Shown here: piece after piece, positions 35,832-48,554 of the stretch
Layout: every line of letters begins with the position of its first letter
How positions within the stretch are numbered: position 1 is the stretch's first letter
Assembly (NCBI RefSeq): GCF_965363235.1
Contig: NC_134850.1
Location: forward strand, 34,135,102-34,199,101
Origin: Mytilus galloprovincialis
Taxonomy: Eukaryota; Mollusca; Bivalvia; Mytilida; Mytilidae
Direction of reading: 5' to 3'
Length of the DNA: 64,000 bases
The notes under the pieces: model-generated
What the model was told of the DNA's origin: nothing
The model's database searches: none
Seen by the model: only the letters and a program-made list of their open reading frames with translations
Position numbers and translations under genes: made by a program

Positions 35832-36060
35832 ATAGCTACTAGTATGTTAAGCCTAACAATAGAGTTTTTATTGATTTCAAATGGCAAATAATTGTGTTTC
35901 AAGAAAGTATTCTATAATTCATGAATAAACATATATTGATACTTACATTATCTGCTTTGTTGTTTAAAAGTTTAGTTTTGAACAGTTAAAGAACAATATG
36001 CTAAATTAACATTTCCCAAGAAAAAAAGATATTCAATTAAAAAGATTCATCTTATAATAA

Positions 36061-36528
36061 TTTACTACCAAATAGAAAACATTGTAACATACACATTACT
36101 GTTTATTTATATCTATATATTTACAATTAGAATCCCATAGGATTTTAATTTGTCCCATGGGATATTAAAAATCCCATGGGATAATAAAAATCCCATGGGA
36201 TTTTTTTTGTCCCATGGGACAACAAATATCCCATGGGACTACAATAATCCCATGGGACAAAAAAAAATCCCATGGGATTTAACCAAAATCCCATGGGATA
36301 ATGGTAAATCCCATGGGATTTTGCCCTGTCCCATGGGATATTGAAAATCCCATGTTTTTATAATTCAAATTGCAAAATAAATATGAAAGTAACTGTAGAA
36401 AACCAATGAAATTATTGAATCCCATGTAATTCTGCACATTTTGGTTATATACATGATTTTGTAGCTCTTGTTTGAGGCGGCGGCGGATTTGCAAATGAGT
36501 GTTTTGCAAATTAAAAGTGTCCAGTGTT
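36061..36528 (-). repeat. Right TIR with CCCATGGG palindrome cluster
   Basis: The inverted copy of 5572-6020. The outer ~180 bp matches with a few substitutions, such as tgcgga/tgcaga. The CCCATGGGA cluster is one or two motifs longer than on the left ('tttaccattatcccatggga' is extra). It ends ..AAGTGTCCAGTG-TT, followed by GAT and satellite. Confidence 0.85.
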
Positions 36529-36531
36529 GAT

Positions 36532-37697
36532 ATACCTGTAATTAGGGGATTCAAGGGTTCAAAATTCGATCATAACGTCCTAGGGGAAGCATGTTTTCTT
36601 CAAATCAGCCGTTTTTGACATTCGGGCGCTCCTTACTCCCTTAAACAGCATCTGTGCACTATATTCACTATATAGGTTGTGTTCCCCCTTCTATTACCTT
36701 TCTCAGGATATATAGGATATACCTGTAATTAGGGGATTCAAGGGTTCAAAATTCGATCATAACGTCCTAGGGGAAGCATTTTTTCTTCAAATCAGCCGTT
36801 TTTGACATTCGGGCGCTCCTTACTCCCTTAAACCGCATCTGTGCACTATATTCACTATATAGGTTTTGTTCCCCCTTCTATTACCTTTCTCAGGATATAT
36901 AGGATATACCTGTAATTAGGGGATTCAAGGGTTCAAAATTCGATCATAACGTCCTAGGGGAAGCATTTTTTCTTCAAATCAGCCGTTTTTGACATTCGGG
37001 CGCTCCTTACTTCCTTAAACCGCATCTGTGCACTATATTCACTATATAGGTTTTGTTCCCCCTTCTATTACCTTTCTCAGGATATATAGGATATACCTGT
37101 AATTAGGGGATTCAAGGGTTCAAAATTCGATCATAACGTCCTAGGGGAAGCATTTTTTCTTCAAATCAGCCGTTTTTGACATTCGGGCGCTCCTTACTCC
37201 CTTAAACCGCATCTGTGCACTATATTCACTATATAGATGTTGTTCCCCCTTCTATTACCTTTCTCAGGATATATAGGATATACCTGTAATTAGGGGATTC
37301 AAGGGTTCAAAATTCGATCATAACGTCCTAGGGGAAGCATATTTTCTTCAAATCAGCCGTTTTTGACATTCGGGCGCTCCTTACTCCCTTAAACCGCATC
37401 TGTGCACTATATTCACTATATAGGTTTTGTTCCCCCTTCTATTACCTTTCTCAGGATATATAGGATATACCTGTAATTAGGGGATTCAAGGGTTCAAAAT
37501 TCGATCATAACGTCCTAGTGAAAGCATTTTTTCTTCAAATCAGCCGTTTTTGACATTCGGGCGCTCCTTACTCCCTTAAACCGCATCTGTGCACTATATT
37601 CACTATATAGGTTTTGTTCCCCCTTCTATTACCTTTTTCAGGATATATAGGATATACCTGTAATTAGGGGATTCAAGGGTTCAAAAGTCGATCATAT
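36532..37697 (+). repeat. 187-bp satellite array 2 (~6 units)
   Basis: The same unit and orientation as array 1. It starts in mid-unit at 'atacctgtaattagg', exactly where array 1 stopped. About six units follow, and the last decays at 'ggttcaaaagtcgatcatat', after which one degenerate 'ccgttttcggtattcgggtg' remains. Confidence 0.95.
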
Positions 37698-38747
37698 TGT
37701 GTTGGCCGTTTTCGGTATTCGGGTGCTCCATAATACAGATATCCTATTAGTTAGTGCTATAATTATTAGATTTTATCGAGGAAACACCCCTAGTTTTTTA
37801 TACGAAACTTTCAGTCCTTGGGTATATTACCTCCTATAGTCCTAATAGACTTTTCATATTTTACTTAAAGTCTTTATATTTAAATGTATAAGTATGTGAG
37901 AAATTTTAATATTGGAAAATGAGATTTTGAAATTTAAAATTGGCACTTTAAGACATGATTACTCTTTTGCCCTCCCCTGACACATCGAGTACCGTTTAAA
38001 CGGTTTATTTCATTTTATGTGGACATGCCAAGCCGGAAACGAATGCGTATTTTAATGCTTGATTAATAAAAGTGGACCCCGCACACCCATTGAAATATAT
38101 GTAATAATTGTGACAATATGTGCAACAATTGTACCATAAGCTCCTAGATATGCATAAGTGGATTTTTAATGCATGATCAAGTTCAATTTTACGTAAAAAA
38201 TAAATAATTCTAGATAAAAGGGATAGGCATAACAAATATCCTATCTGTTTATACCTTAATACTATATATTACACAGACCTCGTATTCTAATCGAATTCCT
38301 ATAGCAATTCATTACAGACATTACACTTAACAAATCAACTTAACGATCGATCTTTTAAATAAACTTATTCTAAAAGGTTACGATTTCAACCCTGATAAAA
38401 TAATAATGCCGTTAGTTTTCTCGTTTGAATTGTTTTACATTGTCATTTCGGGGCCTTCAAAACTGACTGTGCGGTAGGGACTTTGTGCATTGTTGAAGGC
38501 CGTACGGTGAGTAGCTGTTTTAAATGTCTGTGCCGGTCATTTGGTCTCTTGTAGAAAGTTGTCTCATTGGCAAGCATACTTAGCATATATGGGTTTTTTC
38601 TCACATTTTTACATATACAAGTTGATACTAAATTTATTCAATTTCATAAACTTGAATAGTGAATAGTGCAAAAAAACACAGTTCACTATTCAAGAATTTT
38701 GAATAGTGAAAAGTGAATAGTGAATAGTGAACGTACTTCAGCCCGGT
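37698..38747. other. Unannotated interval with one SINE-like copy
   Basis: No gene recognised. 38405-38600 (plus) is a SINE-like repeat copy ('gttagttttctcgtttgaat', 'agttgtctcattggcaagca'). 38655-38735 holds several 'gaatagtgaa' repeats, partly inverted ('gttcactattcaag'). The remainder is AT-rich. Confidence 0.5.
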
Positions 38748-40025
38748 TATAATAAACTAATGATAAAGGGTTTTACGGACAAATAAATATAGGCAGGAGC
38801 TGCTTTTTAAGGTCTTTGTGTCCATCACAATTTATGTGTGGAGACCTTTTGTATATAAATATATACTAAGTTAAACTTTTCATACATAAAGTAAACTCGT
38901 CTTGCAACTTTAAGTCGACACCATTAAATATAGAATATTAATTTTCAAAATGAAAGGGTGTTTTATATGTCGAAAAACTTCTAAAATTCTGTGAATGTAT
39001 CGCGCAGTCTCTATTTCAATGCATCATTCTGTAATTAAGAAGACACGTCGTCGTGAAGCACAATGGTTTAACACTAACTGTTTCTGTAAAGTTCCTATGT
39101 GCAAAATGACCAAAAACTAGCCTTAGAGTTAAGTCCCTGCCAAACTGAAGTCTACATGTTTCAGCTCTAGGGCTCCCAGTGAAGACATTTTTTTGGCATT
39201 TACACATTTGAAGTATACAGCTACTAAAGGAAAACAAAGATGAAAATCTCTGGAAAATCTTGACTTATACTCGACTGTGAACATTTTTGAACTGCTTAGA
39301 TATTTAAATGGAGTCAATAGACACATTGGAAAAGTCGCATTTTTTAACCTACGATTTTCTATTTCGTTTGTTAGTTAGACAGATTTGCCATCCATACAAC
39401 TCTGACACTTAATTTCACAATGCTTTCTGATTAAAAGAAATATTTAAAAATGACGATAATCTTCCCTATAAAAGAAATAGCATAACTAATAATTTTAAGC
39501 CACTGATGTCAACCTAAAAGACACAGTACTTATAGTTTACATTCATAAAAATGACAGGAACTATATTTATGGACAACCGAAATACGAGCGACCCAACAGG
39601 TCATTTTTGAAAATAAGATCATTTCTTTTTTTTCCTGTCAGGTCTATTTATCTTCTCTTCAGCTTTTATCAGCCTACAATAACTCATTTACTACATGTTT
39701 GAAAATTTACAATGTCCATCAAAAACAAGTGTGGTGTAAACGTCAATAAACCGCAACCTAACGACAAAAAAAAAAAAGCCCAAAAGACATGCGCAAAGTT
39801 GACGTGAAATAGAGATGTGAGTTTCCCTCAATGGGACAGCATCCCAGCGACAAAATATATGTATGCATGAACTATTCACTTGGCTCATGCTAGCACAAAT
39901 TTATTTTTCTCTCAATTTTTCGGCATTTTCAGATACTAAAAATTACTGTTCGTATGAAATATCCCATAGTGATGAAAGTGGCATTAAACACCAATAATCA
40001 ATAAATCAATCATTGTTTATTTCAG

Positions 40026-40239
40026 ACGTTTTTCTACATCGATCATTGGTTTGGTAAACAAGAAACTAATAACTGGAATTGTTATTTCACTAGAGCAATG
40101 TTTTGCATCACAAACTTGTTACTATATATGTGGCATTATGACTGTAATATTTGCCGCTGGTCATAAAGCAGTTTCATCAATTTTAATGATTTCTCCAATA
40201 CCTCGAACAAAAGATGCCTTTAATCCCGGAATATTTTGA
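40026..40239 (+). CDS. Exon-like ORF in tandem unit 1 (membrane-like peptide)
   Basis: It follows an acceptor ('ttgtttatttcag') and, after one base, gives about 70 residues to a stop: RFSTSIIGLVNKKLITGIVI, then SLEQCFASQTCYYICGIMTV, then IFAAGHKAVSSILMISPIPR. The hydrophobic middle could be one membrane segment. Equivalent copies lie at 41569-41782 and 44721-44934. No family was recognised and no upstream exon was found, so a terminal exon of a duplicated gene or a chance frame in a repeat are both possible. Confidence 0.3.
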
Positions 40240-41568
40240 AAACGACAATCGACTGTTTGTCCAAAAAAATTGTACACGAAAAGAAGTATAATAAACTAAT
40301 GATAAACGGTTTTACGGACAAATAAATATAGGTAGGAGCTGCTTTTTAAGGTCTTTGTGTCCATCACAATTTATGTGTAGAGACCTTTTGTTTATAAATA
40401 TATACTAAGTTAAACTTTTCATACATAAAGTAAACTCGTCTTGCAACTTTAAGTCAACACCATTAAATATAGAATATTAATTTTCAAAATGAAAGGGTGT
40501 TTTATATGTCGAAAAACTTCTCAAATTCTGTAAATGTATCGCGCAGTCTCTATTTCAATGCATCATTCTGTAATTAAGAAGACACGTCGTCGTAAAGCAC
40601 AATGGTTTAACACTAACTGTTTCTGTAAAGTTCCTATGTGCAAAATGACCAAAAACTAGCCTTAGAGTTAAGTCCCTGCCAAACTGAAGTCAACATGTTT
40701 CAGCTCTAGGGCTCCCAGTGAAGACATTTTTTTGGCATTTACACATTTGAAGTATACAGCTACTAAAGGAAAACAAAGATGAAAACTCTGGAAAATCTTG
40801 ACTTATACTCGACTGTGAACATTTTTGAACTGCTTAGATATTTAAATGGAGTCAATAGACACATTGGAAAAGTCGCATTTTTTAACCTACGATTTTCTAT
40901 TTCGTTTCTTAGTTAGACAGATTTGCCATCCATACAACTCTGACACTTAAATTCACAATGCTTTCTGATTAAAAGAAATATTTAAAAATGACGATAATCT
41001 TCCCTATAAAAGAAATAGCATAACTAATAATTTTAAGCCACTGATGTCAACCTAAAAGACACAGTATTTATAGTTTACATTCATAAAAATGACAGGAACT
41101 ATATTTATGGAAAACCGAAATACGAGCGACCCAACAGGTCATTTTTGAAAATAAGATCATTTCTTTTTTTTTCTGTCAGGTCTATTTATCTTCTCTTCAG
41201 CTTTTATCAGCCTACAATAACTCATTTACTGCATGTTTGAAAATTTACAATGTCCATCAAAAACAAGTGTGGTGTAAACGTCAATAAACCGCAACCTAAC
41301 GACAAAAAAAAAAAAAAAAAGCCCAAAAGACATGCGCAAAGTTGACGTGAAATAGAGATGTGAGTTTCCCTCAATGGGACAGCATCCCAGCGACAAAATA
41401 TATGTATGCATGAACTATTCACTTGGCTCATGCTAGCACAAATTTATTTTTCTCTCAATTTTTCTGCATTTTCAGATACTAAAAATTACTGTTCGTATGA
41501 AATATCCCATAGTGATGAAAGTGGCATTAAACACCAATAATCAATAAATCAATCATTGTTTATTTCAG

Positions 41569-41782
41569 ACGTTTTTCTACATCGATCATTGGTTTGGTAA
41601 ACAAGAAACTATTAACTGGAATTGTTATTTCACTAGAGCAATGTTTTGTATCACAAACTTGTTACTATATATGTTGCATTATGACTGTAATATTTGCCGC
41701 TGGTCATAAAGCAGTTTCATCAATTTTAATGAATTCTCCAAAACCTCGAACAAAAGATGCCTTTAATCCCGGAATATTTTGA
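41569..41782 (+). CDS. Exon-like ORF in tandem unit 2
   Basis: The same frame and acceptor as at 40026, still open, with a few substitutions (CVSQTCYYICCIM; MNSPKPRTK). Preservation of the frame in separate copies is weak evidence of function because the copies are young. Confidence 0.28.
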
Positions 41783-43106
41783 AAACGACAATCGATTGTT
41801 TGTCCAAAAAAATTGTACACGAAAAGAAGTATAATAAACTAATGATAAAGGGTTTTACGGACAAATAAATATAGGTAGGAGCTGCTTTTTAAGGTCTTTG
41901 TGTCCATCACAATTTATGTGTGGAGACCTTTTGTTTATAAATATATACTAAGTTAAACTTTTCATACTTAAAGTAAACTCGTCTTGCAACTTTAAGTCGA
42001 CACCATTAAATATAGAATATTAATTTTCAAAATGAAAGGGTGTTTTATATGTCGAAAAACTTCTAAAATTCTGTGAATGTATCGCGCAGTCTCTATTTCA
42101 ATGCATCATTCTGTAATTAAGAAGACACGTCGTCGTAAAGCACAATGGTTTAACACTAACTGTTTCTGTAAAGTTCCTATGTGCAAAATGACCAAAAACT
42201 AGCCTTAGAGTTAAGTCCCTGCCAAACTGAAGTCAACATGTTTCAGCTCTAGGGCTCCCAGTGAAGACATTTTTGTGGCATTTACACATTTGAAGTATAC
42301 AGCTACTAAAGGAAAACAAAGATGAAAATCTCTGGAAAATCTTGACTTATACTCGACTGTGAACATTTTTGAACTGCTTAGATATTTAAATGGAGTCAAT
42401 AGACACATTGGAAAAGTCGCATTTTTTAACCTACGATTTTCTATTTCGTTTGTTAGTTAGACAGATTTGCCATCCATACAACTCTGACACTTAAATTCTC
42501 AATGCCATCTGATTAAAATAAATATTTAAAAATGACGATAATCTTCCCTATAAAAGAAATAGCATAACTAATAATTTTAAGCCACTGATGTCCACCTAAA
42601 AGACACAGTACTTATAGTTTACATTCATAAAAATGACAGGAACTATATTTATGGAAAACCGAAATACGAGCGAGCCAACAGGTCATTTTTGAAAATAAGA
42701 TCATTTCTTTTTTTTTCTGTCAGGTCTATTTATCTTCTCTTCAGCTTTTATCAGCCTACAATAACTCCTTTACTGCATGTTTGAAAATTTACAATGTCCA
42801 TCAAAAACAAGTGTGGTGTAAACGTCAATGAACCGCAACCTAACGACAAAAAAAACCAACCCAAAAGACATGCGCAAAGTCGACGTGAAAGAGAGATGTG
42901 AGTTTCCCTCAATGGGACAGCATCCCAGCGACAAAATATATGTATGCATGAACTATTCACTTGGCTCATGCTAGCACAAATTTATTTTTCTCTCAATTTT
43001 TCGGCATTTTCAGATAATAAAAATTACTGTTCGTATGAAATATCCCATAGTGATGAAAGTGGCATTAAACACCAATAATCAATAAATCAATCATTGTTTA
43101 TTTCAG

Positions 43107-44128
43107 ACGTTTTTCTACATCGATCATTGGTTTGGTAAACAAGAAACTATTAACTGGAATTATTATTTCACTAGAGCAATGTTTTGCATAACAAACTTGT
43201 TACTATATATGTTGCATTATGACTGTAATATTTGCCGCTGGTCATAAAGCAGTTTCATCAATTTTAATGATTTCTCCAATACCTCGAACAAAAGATGCAT
43301 TTAAACCCGGAATATTCTGATTAAAATAAATATTTAAAAATGACGATAATCTTCCCTCTAAAAGAAACAGCATAACTAATAATTTTTAGCCACTGATGTC
43401 CACCTTAAAGACACAGTACTTATAGTTTACATTCATAAAAATGACAGAAACTATATTGATGGACAACCGAAATACGAGCGAGCCAACAGGTCATTTTTGA
43501 AAATAAGATCATTTCTTTTTTTTTCTGTCAGGTCTATTTATCTTCTCTTCAGCTTTTATCAGCCTACAATAACTCCTTTACTGCATGTTTGAAAATTTAC
43601 AATGTCCATCAAAAACAAGTGTGGTGTAAACGTCAATGAACCGCAACCTAACGACAAAAAAAACCAACCCAAAAGACATGCGCAAAGTCGACGTGAAAGA
43701 GAGATGTGAGTTTCCCTCAATGGGACAGCATCCCAGCGACAAAATATATGTATGCATGAACTATTCACTTGGCTCATGCTAGCACAAATTTATTTTTCTC
43801 TCAATTTTTCGGCATTTTCAGATAATAAAAATTACTGTTCGTATGAAATATCCCATAGTGATGAAAGTGGCATTAAACACCAATAATCAATAAATCAATC
43901 ATTGTTTATTTCAGACGTTTTTCTACATCGATCATTGGTTTGGTAAACAAGAAACTATTAACTGGAATTATTATTTCACTAGAGCAATGTTTTGCATAAC
44001 AAACTTGTTACTATATATGTTGCATTATGACTGTAATATTTGCCGCTGGTCATAAAGCAGTTTCATCAATTTTAATGATTTCTCCAATACCTCGAACAAA
44101 AGATGCATTTAAACCCGGAATATTCTGA
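43107..44128 (+). pseudogene. Two exon-like copies with the same nonsense change
   Basis: Copies starting at 43107 and 43915 have 'tttgcataacaaacttg' where the intact copies have 'tttgcatcacaaacttg', creating a TAA after the conserved CFA. The shared mutation shows that the 0.81-kb duplication happened after the change. Confidence 0.5.
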
Positions 44129-44720
44129 TTAAAATAAATATTTAAAAATGACGATAATCTTCCCTCTAAAAGAAACAGCATAACTAATAATTTTTAGCCA
44201 CTGATGTCCACCTTAAAGACACAGTACTTATAGTTTACATTCATAAAAATGACAGAAACTATATTGATGGACAACCGAAATACGAGCGAGCCAACAGGTC
44301 ATTTTTGAAAATAAGATCATTTCTTTTTTTTTCTGTCAGGTCTATTTATCTTCTCTTCAGCTTTTATCAGCCTACAATAACTCCTTTACTGCATGTTTGA
44401 AAATTTACAATGTCCATCAAAAACAAGTGTGGTGTAAACGTCAATGAACCGCAACATAACGACCAAAAAAAAACCCAAAAGACATGCGCAAAGTCGACGT
44501 GAAAGAGAGATGTGAGTTTCCCTCAATGGGACAGCATCGCAGCGACAAAATATATGTATGCATGAACTATTCACTTGGCTCATGCTAGCACAACTTTATT
44601 TTTCTCTCAATTTTTCGGCATTTTCAGATAATAAAAATTACTGTTCGTATGAAATATCCCATAGTGATGAAAGTGGCATTAAACAGCAATAATCAATAAA
44701 TCAATCATTGTTTATTTCAG

Positions 44721-44934
44721 ACGTTTTTCTACATCGATCATTGGTTTGGTAAACAAGAAACTATTAACTGGAATTGTTATTTCACTAGAGCAATGTTTTG
44801 CATCACAAACTTGTTACTATATATGTTTCATTATGACTGTAATATTTGCCGCTGGTCATAAAGCAGTTTCATCAAATTTAATGATTTCTTCAATACCTCG
44901 AACAAAAGATGCCTTTAATCCCGGAATATGTTGA
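44721..44934 (+). CDS. Exon-like ORF in last tandem subunit
   Basis: An open copy of the ORF at 40026, ending ..RTKDAFNPGIC. It lies at the right border of the array, which breaks within 15 bp of its stop. Function unknown. Confidence 0.28.
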
Positions 44935-44996
44935 AAACTTCAATCGATTTCATGAAGAAGAAAATATGTACATGAAAAAGAAGGATTGTAAGGTAT

Positions 44997-45654
44997 CAGT
45001 GGAGATGACGTCTAACCTCTCAATAGATTTTTCAGAATAATCTGTCATAGAACTGTTCCAATCTGTTCTAGAACAGTTTCAAACTGTTCTAGAACAGTTT
45101 TACCTAGAACAGCTCTTCCCTAGAACAGCTCTTAGTAGAACTGTCCAAATCAGTTCTAGTCGTAGAACTGTCAGCATAACTGACTAAATTTGTTCTATCC
45201 TTAGAACTGACTAAAACACATACTGTATAAAACTGTTCTAGGCGTAGAACTGACCAAACCTTTCAGGTTTGTAGAACAGTTCTTAATTCTGTGATGAGAA
45301 TTTTTTAATATATATTATATTCTTTTGACGTATTGATATTTCAGACAAAGAGTTCTTAATCAATTCTAGCCGTAGAACTGACCAAATCAGTATAATCGTA
45401 GAACCGTACTAGTCGTAGAACTTTTCTAGCCGAAGAACTGTTCTAGTCGTCAGTTCTATGTCGAAGTGTCTAAAACTGTTTAAGGCTAGAACTGTCAGGA
45501 TAAGCTCTAGGTAGAACTGTCCTAATCAGTTCTAGGTGAGAACTGTTATAGCTAATAATGTCTAAAGGAGTCAAGATGGCAGGCTATATACTGTCCTAGA
45601 ACAGTTCTTCTGACAGATTTGATGAGCGGTTAGAAGTGATCTCCATGGCCACTG
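44997..45654. mobile_element. MITE packed with AGAACTGT/ACAGTTCT motifs
   Basis: The left end 'cagtggagatgacgtctaac' + 'ctctcaatag' is inverted at the right ('cgcattag'-free form 'gagcggttagaagtgatctc' + 'catggccactg'). The ~650-bp interior holds more than a dozen AGAACTGT, TAGAACAG or inverse motifs in both orientations, giving many potential hairpins. No ORF. The target duplication was not resolved. Confidence 0.65.
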
Positions 45655-45744
45655 TAGTTTATAAAGACTTTACTATGTTGTGATGTCATACTATTCTTTC
45701 CGAAAAAGGGAGAAGGTTTGAAACCATTAAAACGTTTAATCCCG

Positions 45745-46045
45745 CTGCAAATGTTTGCACCTGTCTTAAGTCAGGAATCTGATGTACAGTAGTTGTCGTT
45801 TGTTTATGTAATTTATACGTGTTTCTCGTTTTTTTCTTTTTTTCTATATATTAGACCGTTGGTTTTTCCGTTTAAATGGTTTTACACTAGTAATTTTGGG
45901 GTCCTTTATAGCTTTTTGTTCGGTGTGAGCCAAGGCTCCGTGTTGAAGGCCGTACCTTGACCTATAATGGTTTACTTTTATAAATTGTTATTTGGATGGA
46001 GAGTTGTCTCATTGGCACTCACACCACATCTTCCTATATCTATTT
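45745..46045 (+). repeat. SINE-like mussel repeat, variant subfamily
   Basis: 'gcacctgtcttaagtcagga', 'gtgagccaaggctccgtgtt' and 'gttgtctcattggcactcac' match the copy at 13180-13495 almost throughout. Confidence 0.8.
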
Positions 46046-48554
46046 ACGTTTTAGTTTTTACTTTTTTGTGGTAACAATGAACGTTTCTTCCTAAATTTTG
46101 GGATGAGCGTGTCTTCTTCATTGTCATCAGTATATGAATCTCTTAATCTGGCTTCTTCCAGGGGTGTCTTGCACCAATTGAAAAATAAAATCTTACAATC
46201 GTAAACGTCAAGCGCATTGGTTTAAGTCCTCGTCTAACTATAAAGTGTTTATCATTTGATGGATAAGGACATAATTTAAAAAGACGAAAAAAAATAAAAT
46301 AGAACGTAGTGTTGTACATTTGTCATCTAAAGAACTAACATTCTTTTTCGTTCTTTTTCTAGGGGCTTTAAAATCTGTTGTATTGAAATCATTAATATGC
46401 TGATTTAAAGAAACAGTGTGAAATTCATCTCTTTGAAAACTATTCCTTTAGATTGTAAAATTTTTCCGACATCTTCGAGGCGATGTTTTTATCTTAGTAA
46501 ATCGTCACGTGACATGTGACTACTGTTAATGATACCAGATATTTCAAATACAATGTGTTTGTCATGTGTAATTGTTAAAGAAATTTACAGTTGAAGTAGC
46601 TGGGATGAACATTTTTAAAACATTTCATTCAATCGGTTCATGAACCTTTTTGATCTCTATCCCTTTGATGTTTAAACCTTTTGGTACAGTTGGTATACTT
46701 TGAAGTTTGATATACATGATATATGATGCTCAGTTTAAACCTTTTGGTACAGTTGGTATACTTTGAAGTTTGATATACATGATATATGATGCTCAGTTTA
46801 AAGCTTCTTTATAGCTAAAGATCTTAATATCTTAAAATGCAGTGTATTATCAATAGGTGATTTCTGGAATCATGTCTTTCACCGGAAAAAATCATCAATT
46901 TCGCACACCTTTATGACGTCATTTACCAGATAGAAGTCGCGCCTGTATCCCTGCTCTATTTAAATTTTCCAGCACCTTCATAATCGTCATATGTAGGGTT
47001 GTATGAAAATAATTAATGTTCAGTGAGTACATAATCGTGATTGCCGTATGACTGAAGGAGGGTAACCATCCTTTTAGATTTTTATTTCCCAAATATTTTG
47101 TGCAGTATAACATAAAACTTTCTCACCCGTTTGCTCAACATGCGTTGGAAATTTCTATGCATACATTTTTGTCACGTTGTGATGAAAGTCACACGACAGT
47201 TTCGTCTAAAAACGTATCCCGGAACTGGCCTATGATGTAAAGATAGCGGTACATTCGAACGGATTACACAAACATTTACAGGTAGGATCATCGGACAATC
47301 TGTTTAAACTAAATACAAGTACCTTCATGAAGAATTATGCGAAGTTTAGTTTCATATGGTCCTGATGTGTAAGAGAAAAACATTTTGTGACAGAAAATAA
47401 GGACTGACACCAGACACCAAGATATGACGAAACTAACACTAGCATAATTAGGAAGATGGCCTAAAAGTAAAACAACAAATAGACTAAAGAAAATTCAAAA
47501 CTGAAAGAATGTATCTATAACAAATTTGAAACCAAAATAAAATATAGTTTTGAAAGTGGGATTTATTTTCGACATTTATTCTTTTAATATTTATATACAG
47601 AAATGAGCCAGGTTCAATGACTAATCGAACATTAATGATATGAGCCATCATATTTTTGTTGTATTAAGTTTTTAACTTTGTAAACATCAAAAAAGTCTTA
47701 GGAATTTGCTGCTTAAAGTCAGAACTTTCACTCAACGAAATTGTCTCCTGAAAGGAATAGGGAGTAATATATATATTCTGAAATACTAGTAATGCATATT
47801 TATTTAGTACTAACCGTTATATGTATAACATATGTATATGCTGTCTGTTCTTTAAAAACAAATTACTGTCATCACATTCAAATTAAGTAAAGTATTAATG
47901 TTTAAATTACATAATCTGTTATTTTAGTTTATTACTCGAGTTCATTTTTTACTGAAAAACACTGTCAGCAATTTAAAGTGATAACAACTACCTAGTAACC
48001 ATTTACATTTTTAACCTTTTTTACCATTTTACTCTGTAATAAATCATTATAAATAAGAGCTCTTATCATATATATGAATACAAATATTTTCATACAAGAT
48101 TTCAACATAGTAAGCTTAATTTTTTTTAATATTTTTTTTTCTTTAGAATTTACAAGTATCAACATATTTTTATTTTGTGGCAAAATAATCAAGCAAGTGG
48201 AATAGATAAGCATAATAAGCATTCTATGAACTAACACTATGAAATCTATGGACTAAGTATAGTAATACCATTTTCATTAATATAGTAATAATAGTAATAC
48301 ATGTAGTAGTGCAAGATATATATGAGCATGCATATGGTATAACAGTATACAAATTATTTCAAAAACTCATATATACACATGTATATACATTTACCTCATT
48401 TAAATTTAATTAATGATCTTAGTTCAGGGATTCCAGTACAAGTTGTGTTCTTCCACACTTAAAAATTCATCTTCACAAGTAAGTTTCATTTAGTAAAGGA
48501 ACAATCCATTCTATAAACTGTTAACTGCATAACAGTGTAGCTTTTAAAGTAACT
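46046..48554. other. Interval downstream of the caspase-like gene, no gene seen
   Basis: 46670-46803 is a 63-bp direct tandem duplication ('gtttaaaccttttggtacag' + 'ttggtatactttgaag' ..). 47940-48420 is very AT-rich. No exon with convincing coding character is visible. An ATTAAA variant poly(A) signal for the minus-strand gene may lie near 48405. Confidence 0.45.

Larger units (their letters stand above)
5572..36528. mobile_element. ~31-kb element with ~450-bp TIRs inserted in satellite
   Basis: The two ends are long inverted copies of each other (5572-6020 and 36061-36528), both starting CACTGGACACTTTTAATTTG inward. The left flank is satellite '..atatag GAT' and the right flank is 'GAT atacctg..'. 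Joining them with one GAT gives the intact satellite sequence, so GAT is a 3-bp target duplication of a single insertion. A 3-bp duplication and ends close to CACT(A/G) recall the CACTA/EnSpm superfamily, but no transposase of that family was recognised inside. The block contains many nested elements and one intact transposon of another family (27615-34661). Alternatives are a composite built around a smaller TIR element, or an assembly join of two inverted copies. The terminal bases differ slightly (T before CACTGG on the left, TT after CCAGTG on the right). Confidence 0.7.
38748..44940 (+). repeat. Large tandem array: 1.54-kb units, then 0.81-kb subunits
   Basis: Unit 1 begins at 38748 and unit 2 at 40287, both with 'tataataaactaatgataaa'. 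Unit 3 begins at 41830. Unit 3 breaks at about 43318 and returns to its own middle ('gattaaaataaatatttaaa', first seen at ~42510). This ~808-bp half is then repeated from 43318 and 44126, ending at 44940. Units are over 95% alike by eye. The array therefore grew by two different unequal exchanges. Each unit contains a conserved exon-like ORF near its 3' end. Confidence 0.92.

Noticed and set aside
39016..44583. Repeated minus-strand frames (e.g. MSQVNSSCIHIFCRWDAVPL)
   Set aside because: They recur only because the tandem units are near-identical. A homopolymer A-run of variable length shifts the frame between units, which argues against coding.
46919..47113. 64-codon minus-strand frame
   Set aside because: No splice borders or motif, and not homologous to the mTOR exons that might be expected on this strand.
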